Source: Primorskyibacter flagellatus
GTDB lineage: Bacteria; Pseudomonadota; Alphaproteobacteria; Rhodobacterales; Rhodobacteraceae
Direction: 5' to 3'
DNA length: 64,000 nt
NCBI RefSeq assembly: GCF_014638275.1
Contig: NZ_BMFJ01000001.1
Coordinates: forward strand, 1,352,338 to 1,416,337
In this document: positions 36,309 through 42,466 of the stretch, in pieces
Layout of the letters: every line of letters starts with the position of its first letter
Position numbering within the stretch: position 1 is the first letter of the stretch
Notes under the pieces: generated by a model
The model's input: only the letters and a program-made list of their open reading frames with translations
What the model was told of the DNA's origin: nothing
Database searches by the model: none
Program-made: the position numbers and the translations under genes

Positions 36309-36938
36309 ATGCACTTTCCCTCCGCCACCGCCCGCCTGGCAGGTCTCTCCTACCTTGGGCTGATCGCCGCGGGCATCACCGCAGAATTCGTTCTTCGCGC
36401 GCCGCTGATTACCTCCGACCCCGCCGGGACGGCGGCGGCCATCGCCGGGAACGAAACGCTCTGGCGGTTGTCGATCGTCGCCGACCTCGTCATGGCCACG
36501 CTCGACGTCGCCCTCGCGTTGCTGCTCTTCCTGCTGTTCCGGCCGGTCGGCGAACCCCTCGCCCTTACCGCTCTGATCCTGCGGTTGCTGCAGATGGCCG
36601 TGATCGTCGCGCAGCTGCCGCTGCTGCTGGCGGCACTCACGGCGGCCGATCCCCTGCCCCTGATCGAACGGCATGCGGCGGGATACGACCTCGGTCTCTG
36701 GTTTTTCGGGCTGAACGGGTTGGTCATGGCGGTGCTGCTCCGCCGGGCCGGGGCACCGCGCGGGATGCCGGTGCTGATCGGTCTTGGCGGTGTGGTCTAT
36801 CTGCTCGGCACGGCAACGCTGGTCCTGGCACCATCCGTCAACAGCGCCCTGGAGGCGGTCTACCTGCTCCCCTTCGCCGCGGAGCTGTGGTTCGCAGGGT
36901 GGCTGCTGCGCGGGGCGCGGGCCAAGGTCCGCGGCTAA
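36309..36938 (+). CDS. DUF4386-type integral membrane protein
   Basis: A 209-residue protein with six predicted membrane helices (first LAGLSYLGLIAAGITAEF, later ALALLLFLLFRPVG, LLQMAVIVAQLPLLLAALT, LGLWFFGLNGLVMAVLL, VLIGLGGVVYLLGTATLVLA and a last helix). DUF4386 proteins are of unknown function. Good ribosome-binding site AAAGGAG lies upstream of ATG 36309. Its last four bases overlap the 3' end of the convergent RluA-family gene. Confidence 0.85.
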   Translation: MHFPSATARLAGLSYLGLIAAGITAEFVLRAPLITSDPAGTAAAIAGNETLWRLSIVADLVMATLDVALALLLFLLFRPVGEPLALTALILRLLQMAVIVAQLPLLLAALTAADPLPLIERHAAGYDLGLWFFGLNGLVMAVLLRRAGAPRGMPVLIGLGGVVYLLGTATLVLAPSVNSALEAVYLLPFAAELWFAGWLLRGARAKVRG

Positions 36939-37957
36939 CCTCGCAGGGAGGCGAGCAGCGCGGTCATGTCGTCGGGCAACGGCGCCTCGAACCGCAGCGC
37001 CCGCCCGTCGTCAGGATGGGCAAACCCGAGAACGGCGGCATGCAGGGCCTGTCGCGGGAACGCATTGACCGCTTCGGCCGCGCCCTCCCCGATGACCGCC
37101 GGAGAGGCCTTGCGCCGCCCGCCATAGACCGGGTCTCCGACCAGCGCATGCCCGGCATGGGCCAAGTGCACCCTGATCTGATGCGTGCGGCCGGTCTCAA
37201 GCCGGCATTCGATCAGCGCAACCGCGTCGCCGAAGCGTTCCAGCACCCGTGCCCGGGTAACCGCGTGCCGCCCGCCCTCGAAGGTCACCGCCTGACGCTG
37301 CCGGTCGGTGCGGTGCCGCGCCAGGCCGGTCTGCAGCTTCAGCACGCCGCCAGCCTCGAAACTCGCGCCCTTCACGCCCTTAAGCCGCGGATCGCCCCCG
37401 TCCGGCACGCCGTGGCAGAGCGCAAGATACGCGCGTTCAGCCGTGTGTTTCTCGAACTGCGCGGCGAGGGCGTGATGCGCATGATCCGACTTGGCCACCA
37501 CCAGCAGACCCGAGGTCTCCTTGTCGATGCGGTGCACGATGCCGGGCCGCCGCTCTCCTCCGATGCCGGACAGGCTGTCGCCGCAGTGATGCAGAAGCGC
37601 GTTCACAAGGGTCCCGTCCGGAGAGCCCGGCGCGGGATGCACCACCATCCCGGCGGGCTTGTTCACGACGATCAGCGCGGCGTCCTCGTAGACGACATCC
37701 AGCGCGATGCTCTGGGCGACGGTTTCCACCACCTCCGGCGGGCCGAGGGCGATCTCGATCACCTGCCCCTCCTCCACCTTTGCCTTGGGGTCGCCCAGCA
37801 CCGCGCCGCCGCTGCTCACGGCGCCCTCGGCGATCAGCCGGGCGAGGCGGGTGCGCGACAGGGCGGCTGCCTCTGGCACATCCCGCGCAAGCGCCTTATC
37901 AAGGCGGGCGGGGGGACTGGCCCCGATGCGGACGGAGAGCAGGCTCTCAGTGGACAC
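36935..37957 (-). CDS. RluA-family 23S rRNA pseudouridine synthase
   Basis: A 340-residue enzyme: S4 domain at the N-terminus (RLDKALARDVPEAAALSRTRLARLIAEGAV), then the synthase domain with the catalytic aspartate in GIVHRIDKETSGLLVVAK and the C-terminal RLETGRTHQIRVHLAHAGH motif. Closest in layout to RluD/RluC types; which uridine it modifies cannot be decided. Start: GTG 37957 has a GAGGAG Shine-Dalgarno five bases upstream and is preferred over GTG 37963. Its start overlaps that of the divergent DUF6476 gene by 8 bases. Confidence 0.93.
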   Translation of the reverse strand: MSTESLLSVRIGASPPARLDKALARDVPEAAALSRTRLARLIAEGAVSSGGAVLGDPKAKVEEGQVIEIALGPPEVVETVAQSIALDVVYEDAALIVVNKPAGMVVHPAPGSPDGTLVNALLHHCGDSLSGIGGERRPGIVHRIDKETSGLLVVAKSDHAHHALAAQFEKHTAERAYLALCHGVPDGGDPRLKGVKGASFEAGGVLKLQTGLARHRTDRQRQAVTFEGGRHAVTRARVLERFGDAVALIECRLETGRTHQIRVHLAHAGHALVGDPVYGGRRKASPAVIGEGAAEAVNAFPRQALHAAVLGFAHPDDGRALRFEAPLPDDMTALLASLRG

Positions 37958-38267
37958 GAACACTCCTCAGAACGAAGACCCCGACATTCCCCATATCCGC
38001 TTTCTGCGCGGGCTGGTCACGGTGCTGGCGGGCGTGATGATCCTGGGGCTTCTAGTCCTGATCGTGCTGATTGTCATCCGTTTCCGAACGCCCCCTCTTC
38101 CCGCCTTTCCCGCGCTGCCCGCCGCCATCGCCCTGCCCGACGGCGCCGATGCGCAGGCCGTCACCGCCGGCCCCGGCTGGTACCTCGTGGTCACGCAGGA
38201 CGGGCGTGCCCTGGTCTACGCCTCCGACGGCAAACTCGTGTCGGACACGGCGCTTGACCTGCCCTGA
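37950..38267 (+). CDS. DUF6476-like single-pass membrane protein
   Basis: A 105-residue protein with one N-terminal membrane helix (about residues 20-40, RGLVTVLAGVMILGLLVLIV) and a small C-terminal domain ending GPGWYLVVTQDGRALVYASDGK. It matches the general features of the DUF6476 family of Rhodobacterales; function unknown. The start is inferred as GTG 37950 because no ATG is present before the helix; its ribosome-binding site is weak. It is divergent from the RluA-family gene, overlapping it by 8 bases. Confidence 0.7.
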   Translation: MDTNTPQNEDPDIPHIRFLRGLVTVLAGVMILGLLVLIVLIVIRFRTPPLPAFPALPAAIALPDGADAQAVTAGPGWYLVVTQDGRALVYASDGKLVSDTALDLP

Positions 38268-38268
38268 T

Positions 38269-38330
38269 CTTCATCTTGCCCGAAATATCCCGGGGTAGCC
38301 GCGGCACGCGGCGCAGGGGCAGCGCCCCTG
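38269..38330. repeat. post-gene repeat, CTTCATCTTGCC family, copy 2
   Basis: Begins at the DUF6476 stop: TTCATCTTGCCCGAAATATC, then CCGGGG, a GC-rich hairpin region GCCGC...GCGGC and AGGGGC-AGC-GCCCCT. Its head is nearly the same as the element after hisE (7993), and inverted relative to the tail of the terminator at 20008. Confidence 0.75.
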
Positions 38331-38373
38331 TCCAGCGGGTCCCGTCTGGCGGCTCCGGTCCTGAAAGGAGGGA

Positions 38374-38450
38374 TGGTACCGCCTCCCTGGCTTGAACAGG
38401 GGACCTCTGGATCCACAATCCAGCGCTCTAACCAACTGAGCTAAGGCGGC
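38374..38450 (-). tRNA. tRNA-His (anticodon GTG), without G-1 and with A73
   Basis: A 77-base tRNA on the minus strand: acceptor GCCGCCT (38450-38444) pairs with AGGCGGT (38384-38378; first pair G-U), D arm with AGCTCAGTTGGTTAGAGC, anticodon stem CTGGA/TCCAG with loop TTGTGGA (anticodon GTG), T arm CCTGG-type stem, discriminator A and CCA. Most bacterial tRNA-His carry an extra G at -1 and C73; here the base before G1 is T and position 73 is A, the known alphaproteobacterial exception recognised by a divergent HisRS. Confidence 0.93.
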
Positions 38451-38461
38451 ACGTGCAGGGG

Positions 38462-38490
38462 CAATTACCGTCACCGATCCGCGATTGCAA
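38462..38490 (-). promoter_or_regulatory. promoter of tRNA-His
   Basis: Minus-strand TTGCAA (38490-38485), a 17-base spacer and TAATTG (38467-38462). Start of transcription would be near 38455, five bases before the mature tRNA. Confidence 0.7.
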
Positions 38491-38589
38491 GTCCGCCGTC
38501 GCAGGAAAATGGCTCCGGCCCGGGCGCCAGGGCGCGGCGGGCTTGAATCTTTGTTCCGGGCGCGCTAGCCACCGCCATCGCGACAGGGA

Positions 38590-38796
38590 ATGACCGCCAT
38601 GGGTATCGACACCGAACGGGACGTGGAAGCCAACCTTCAGATCGGGCCGACCGATCAGGGGATGGTACGCCTGTTCATCGAATCCGGCCGGATGGAGATC
38701 CCGATGGATTTCGACCCCGACGAGGCCCGCGAGATCGCGGAGGAAATCCTCGCCGCCGCCAAGGCCGCCGAACAGCTTGGCCGCAAGTCGCGCTGA
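38590..38796 (+). CDS. small DUF6324-like protein
   Basis: A 68-residue acidic protein, possibly starting at the second ATG (38599): VEANLQIGPTDQGMVRLFIE, GRMEIPMDFDPDEAREIAEEI. The region matches what I recall as DUF6324, a small Rhodobacterales family; the function is unknown. Placed between tRNA-His and mmcB; the promoter must lie in 38500-38589. Confidence 0.75.
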   Translation: MTAMGIDTERDVEANLQIGPTDQGMVRLFIESGRMEIPMDFDPDEAREIAEEILAAAKAAEQLGRKSR

Positions 38797-38817
38797 CCCC
38801 GCCCTCCTGACCGGACC

Positions 38818-39294
38818 TCAGAACAGCGCGGCCGGACCGCCGGGATCGCGCATCGCCGTCAGGCGGCGGGCCGTGTCGCGGGCCAGCTTCTGCGTCATCG
38901 CCTTTCGACGTGCCCCTGCGAGCCGGGTTTCCCCGGGCATGCGAACGATCTCTCCGCCCCAGGCATCGGCAAGGATCAGACCGGTTTCGTCCGGCAGCAG
39001 TTCGACCGGGAAGTCGGGTCCGACGGCCCAGAAGAAACGGTCGCAGAATTCAAGATAGCCCTGCCATTTGCTGTCAGTCATGTAGTCGGCGCGGCTCGAC
39101 TTGCATTCGATGCACCAGAGTTCTCCCTTCGGACCAACCGCCATGACATCCATGCGCAGGCCCCGGGCGGGCACGAACTCCTCCAGCCCCCAGAAATCAT
39201 GGCTGGCCAGCAAGCGGCATACCCCCCGCGCGATTAGCTGGCCAGGCTGATGGAGCGCGGGATCGAAGGCGGTATCGTGGCTGACATCGGACAT
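38818..39294 (-). CDS. mmcB: MmcB-family DNA repair protein
   Basis: A 158-residue nuclease-like protein of the MmcB/DUF469 group: QPGQLIARGVCRLLASHDFWGLEEF, RGLRMDVMAVGPKGELWCIECKSSRADYMTDSKWQGY with a PD-(D/E)XK-type D-E-C-K segment, and DRFFWAVG. Known in Caulobacter as a mutagenesis/interstrand crosslink repair factor. ATG 39294; the much longer frame upstream is a shadow. Convergent with the DUF6324-like gene. Confidence 0.9.
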   Translation of the reverse strand: MSDVSHDTAFDPALHQPGQLIARGVCRLLASHDFWGLEEFVPARGLRMDVMAVGPKGELWCIECKSSRADYMTDSKWQGYLEFCDRFFWAVGPDFPVELLPDETGLILADAWGGEIVRMPGETRLAGARRKAMTQKLARDTARRLTAMRDPGGPAALF

Positions 39295-39402
39295 GCCCGG
39301 ATCATGAACATTTCGTGAACAGATGCAAGAGCCGCCTGTCCCGACTGGCACAACCACCCGCTCGGACCTATTTTTCAATGGTTTGACCACAGGGGGACGG
39401 GA

Positions 39403-40686
39403 ATGAGCGGCAGGACGGATCGCGGCGCGCGGATGGCGCGGGAGCTCGAGGGACACCTTGCCTGGCTCGACAGCTTTACCGGCGCGGCGCTTGGCGTGCT
39501 GGCGGTGGCCTCGGGAATTTACACCTATCTCGGCGTGTCGACCCTGCTGGACGGGGATGGCGCGATGAAGGCCTTTGCCGCGATCGCCTATTCGGTCGCC
39601 GTGTCGACCGGGATTTTTGTCTTCTGGTCCTACCTGATGCGCCTGTTTCCGGCGATGCAGACGGCGCGGGCCCGGATGGGGCTTCTGGGGGCCATGGGGC
39701 TCGGATCGCTGGCCATCATCGCCATGTCCTCCTGGCTGAACGCGGCGGCACTTGCCGGTGCGGCGGCGGTGGAACAGCACCTCGCGGAGACCGTGCAGGG
39801 CTACCAGGGATCGCTGGAACGCGCGAACGAGATCGCGATTTCCGCGCAGGGGCTGGAGCGGGACGTCGCGCGGGTCCGCCAGTCGTTCGAGGACCTGTCG
39901 GAGCAGGAGGCGGCGGGCACGCTGTCGGGTCTCGCCGGCCGAGGGGCGGTGTTCCGGGTGCTGCGGCAGAAATCGGCGGAGCTCACCGGGCTGGAGAGCC
40001 AGATCGCCGCGCAGGGACCGCTGGTGAGTGCGGCCTTTGCCGAAGGCAACGCGCTGTTGTCACGCATGCGGGCGCTCACGGTGGAGCCGGGGCCGGTCGA
40101 GGCGCGCTCTGTCGAGTTTTCGGAACAGGCGGTGCAGCTGGCGGGGATCATCACGCGCCTCAGGCAGCTGTCGGTGGCTCCGCTTGTGCAGCGGGCGGCG
40201 CAGGATCTGGCGGCATCGGTCGTGCTGCCGGAACTGGACGGGCGGACGGAAACCGATCGGAACGATCAGTCTGCCACGATCTCATCGGTCCTTGAGGTGC
40301 TCCAGCAGCGGGCTCAGACGCTGGAAAGCGCGGCGGAGGAGGTCCTCGCCATGCCGCCGCCGGTGGAGGCGACCTATACGCCGATCTCCGCCGCGGACGC
40401 GGTGATCCTTTATGCGCGGAACTTCGTCCCGTCCTGGGCGGGCGCCATCGCCATCGACCTGCTGCCCGGAGTGCTGGTCCTGATCGTGTCGATCACGCAG
40501 GGGCTGATCCGTCACGGTCGGGAAGGTGCGCCGATCGAGGACACGATGACCATTGCGGAACTGCGCGCGGCCTTGCATGCGGCGCGGGACGTGGACCGGG
40601 CGCTGCTGACACCGGACCTGCAGGACACCCCCGAGGTCCGCCGGACGGCAGAGGGCGACACAACCACGGGCGGGCCCGCAGCATGA
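39403..40686 (+). CDS. four-helix membrane protein with long extracytoplasmic coiled-coil
   Basis: A 427-residue protein of no recognised family. Three membrane helices near the start (about 26-47, 56-79, 92-118), an extended helical and Gln/Glu/Ala-rich region ~120-340 likely to form coiled coils, and a fourth helix at ~345-368 before a cytoplasmic tail. The tail is acidic and Arg-rich. Ribosome-binding site AGGGGGACGG precedes ATG 39403. Its last four bases overlap the start of the ClpP-fold gene, so the two are translated together. Confidence 0.8.
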   Translation: MSGRTDRGARMARELEGHLAWLDSFTGAALGVLAVASGIYTYLGVSTLLDGDGAMKAFAAIAYSVAVSTGIFVFWSYLMRLFPAMQTARARMGLLGAMGLGSLAIIAMSSWLNAAALAGAAAVEQHLAETVQGYQGSLERANEIAISAQGLERDVARVRQSFEDLSEQEAAGTLSGLAGRGAVFRVLRQKSAELTGLESQIAAQGPLVSAAFAEGNALLSRMRALTVEPGPVEARSVEFSEQAVQLAGIITRLRQLSVAPLVQRAAQDLAASVVLPELDGRTETDRNDQSATISSVLEVLQQRAQTLESAAEEVLAMPPPVEATYTPISAADAVILYARNFVPSWAGAIAIDLLPGVLVLIVSITQGLIRHGREGAPIEDTMTIAELRAALHAARDVDRALLTPDLQDTPEVRRTAEGDTTTGGPAA

Positions 40687-41423
40687 TGAGCGATCAGGAA
40701 AAGCTGCGTCCGATCCGGCGGATGCTGACCGGGGTCCTTGCGTTCCAGCTTGTGCTGGCGGCTGTTCTGTTCCTGGGCGATCTGGGGCGGGACTTCACCC
40801 TGCCCGCCTCCGGCCCCGAGGCGCCGGGGCTCGACCGTCCGACGCGGCCGGGCGACCAGACGCGGCACTACGATCCGACGATGCCCGGGGTGCCGGGCAC
40901 GCAGATCGACACCGGCCCGATGCCGGAACGAATGGTCCTGGAACCGCTCGACGGGGATCGCGTGCTGCTGACCGGGCGGATCGGGGACGGCGACGGGGCA
41001 CGTATCGCCACGCAACTGGCAGCGAATGACGCGGCGCAGGTCGTGCTGCATTCCCCCGGCGGTTCCGTCAGCGACGCGCTCGAAATCGGGCGGGCGCTGC
41101 GCCGGGCGGGCAAGACCACCCTGCTGCGCGGGCAGGATGTCTGCCTGTCGGCCTGCCCGTACATCTTCGCCGCCGGAACGGAACGGCAGGTCGAAGACGG
41201 CGGCCGGGTCGGGCTGCACCAGCACTATTTCGGCGAGAACACGCTGTTGCCGGCCTTCCTTGCGGTGAAGGGCGTGCAGCAGGGCCAGGCGGAGGTGATG
41301 CGCTTTCTCGACGACATGGGCGTGGACCCGAGGGTGGTGGTCCACGGCCTGTCGACCCCGCCGGAGTCGATCTACATCCTGACTGCGGATGAACTGGCGG
41401 ACTATCGCATGGTGACAGAGTAA
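40683..41423 (+). CDS. membrane-anchored ClpP-fold peptidase-like protein (COG3904-type)
   Basis: A 246-residue protein: N-terminal transmembrane anchor (residues ~14-33) with positive residues before it, then a Pro/Gly-rich linker and a ClpP/crotonase fold. Catalytic-type residues are in place: LHSPGGSVSDALEIGRALR (oxyanion-hole Gly-Gly), Ser156 in CLSACPYIFAAG and His179 in VGLHQHYF; the last two correspond to ClpP Ser97 and His122. The protein domain would be in the periplasm. It starts inside the ATGA overlap with the coiled-coil gene. Enzyme activity is inferred, not proven. Confidence 0.8.
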   Translation: MMSDQEKLRPIRRMLTGVLAFQLVLAAVLFLGDLGRDFTLPASGPEAPGLDRPTRPGDQTRHYDPTMPGVPGTQIDTGPMPERMVLEPLDGDRVLLTGRIGDGDGARIATQLAANDAAQVVLHSPGGSVSDALEIGRALRRAGKTTLLRGQDVCLSACPYIFAAGTERQVEDGGRVGLHQHYFGENTLLPAFLAVKGVQQGQAEVMRFLDDMGVDPRVVVHGLSTPPESIYILTADELADYRMVTE

Positions 41424-41544
41424 GGGTCCGACCCTCCGGTTACGGCCCTTGTTTTCAGGCGAAGCCGCGTATTTCCGGGCCCTTATTTCTCCGCGCCGAA
41501 CACTTAGCCGTTGATCTTACCCAAGCACGTCGTAACTTAGCCCC

Positions 41545-41883
41545 ATGGCTAACATGAATCCCAGGCTAGACCTCCTGTTCCAGGCCCTGTCCGATCCGAC
41601 GCGGCGGGCGGTTCTGGAACAGCTGGCAGGCGGTCCGGCTTCGGTCGGCGATCTGGCGCAGCCGCACGACATGGCCCTGCCCTCCTTCACCAAGCATATC
41701 GCGATGCTGGAACAGGCCGGGCTGATCCGCAGCTCCAAGCAGGGGCGCGTCAGGATGTGTCAGCTGGTCGGCGCGCGGCTGAAACCGGCGGAGGCGTGGT
41801 TCGCCCGGCAGCGGGGCAAGAGCGCGGAGGCGGAGACCGAACGGCTCGCCACGCTGGTCACCTCGCTCTACCGCACGGGCTGA
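41545..41883 (+). CDS. ArsR-family winged-helix regulator
   Basis: A 112-residue ArsR/SmtB-type repressor: LLFQALSDPTRRAVLEQLAGGPASVGDLAQPHDMALPSFTKHIAMLEQAGLI is the helix-turn-helix; no metal-binding cysteine pair (ELCVCDL-type) is visible, so it is the non-metal class often found with an AHSA1/SRPBCC gene. No such partner gene follows here. The promoter region 41424-41544 carries the direct repeat ACTTAGCC twice near 41502 and 41535. Confidence 0.9.
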   Translation: MANMNPRLDLLFQALSDPTRRAVLEQLAGGPASVGDLAQPHDMALPSFTKHIAMLEQAGLIRSSKQGRVRMCQLVGARLKPAEAWFARQRGKSAEAETERLATLVTSLYRTG

Positions 41884-41953
41884 TCCGATGCCTGTCTTTC
41901 GGTCGTGGGGAGGCGCATCGCTGCCATCTTCACAGGCGGCTGCGCGTGACCCC

Positions 41954-41982
41954 TTGTCGGATGGCGGGCAACCCACTATCTC
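41954..41982 (+). promoter_or_regulatory. promoter of the probable 6S RNA
   Basis: TTGTCG (41954-41959), 17-base spacer and TATCTC (41977-41982) put the start at about 41989-41990, exactly where the structured RNA begins. Confidence 0.55.
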
Positions 41983-41989
41983 CTGCCGA

Positions 41990-42154
41990 GGCGGGTGCTG
42001 CCCTTCTCGTGAACGGTAACATTCCGGTGGCCTTAAGCAAATCCGAGGGAGCTGGCTCTGTCCGGACCGTGGTCTGGTTACCCGGCGCCCACCTGTAGAT
42101 ACAGGTCCTCGGGAATGCGTCTACCAAACGGTCGCGTGCGGGCCCGCCACTTTT
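41990..42154 (+). ncRNA. ssrS: probable 6S RNA
   Basis: No credible gene lies between the ArsR gene and 42194, but the plus strand folds as a long irregular rod: GGGTGC (41993-41998) with GCGCCC (42085-42090); GGTAAC (42015-42020) with GTTACC (42077-42082); GGCC with GGTC further in; a terminal hairpin near 42042-42066; and a side hairpin ACCTGT-AGAT-ACAGGT (42091-42106). An unpaired core reads CCTTAAGCAAATCC on one side. This rod-with-central-bubble shape, and the GGTTACCCGGCGCCC part, are what I expect of alphaproteobacterial 6S RNA. The 3' end may be 42115 or at TTTTCC near 42154. It holds RNA polymerase in stationary phase if correct. Confidence 0.55.
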
Positions 42155-42193
42155 CCTCCCTCTCCAGTGACTTGTGCGACGAAGTTGACGCAG

Positions 42194-42466
42194 TCAGTGC
42201 GGCCGGCGCCCCGCCCGGCCGCCCCGGCGTCCGGCTGTGGGGATGGATTGCAGACCGTCGCGCATCAGGCGTGTCATCGGATGATCCGCCTCGGCCCCGT
42301 AGCGATCCAGCAGGGCCGACAGCGCCTGACCCGGTGTCAGGCCGTCCGGAAGGCTCAGCGCCCAGTCCATGAGGATGGAGCGGCATTCCGCATCGGAAAT
42401 CCGGTCGATCCGGTAGGATTCCCGGATCAGCCCCTTGGGATCGTTCGGGTCGCGCTGGTCGGTCAT
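42194..42466 (-). CDS. small conserved protein coupled to glnE
   Basis: A 90-residue protein with no recognised domain: KGLIRESYRIDRISDAECRSILMDWALSLPDGLTPGQALSALLDRYG, then DHPMTRLMRDGLQSIP and a basic tail. Its ATG overlaps the stop of glnE by four bases (ATGA at 42466-42463), so it is translated right after GlnE in the same operon. I recall similar hypothetical proteins after glnE in related genomes. Function unknown. Confidence 0.8.
   Translation of the reverse strand: MTDQRDPNDPKGLIRESYRIDRISDAECRSILMDWALSLPDGLTPGQALSALLDRYGAEADHPMTRLMRDGLQSIPTAGRRGGRAGRRPH

Noticed and set aside
41990..42154. SRP (4.5S) RNA or RNase P RNA as alternative to 6S
   Set aside because: The SRP GGTCAGGTCCGGAAGGAAGC-type motif and RNase P core sequences are absent.
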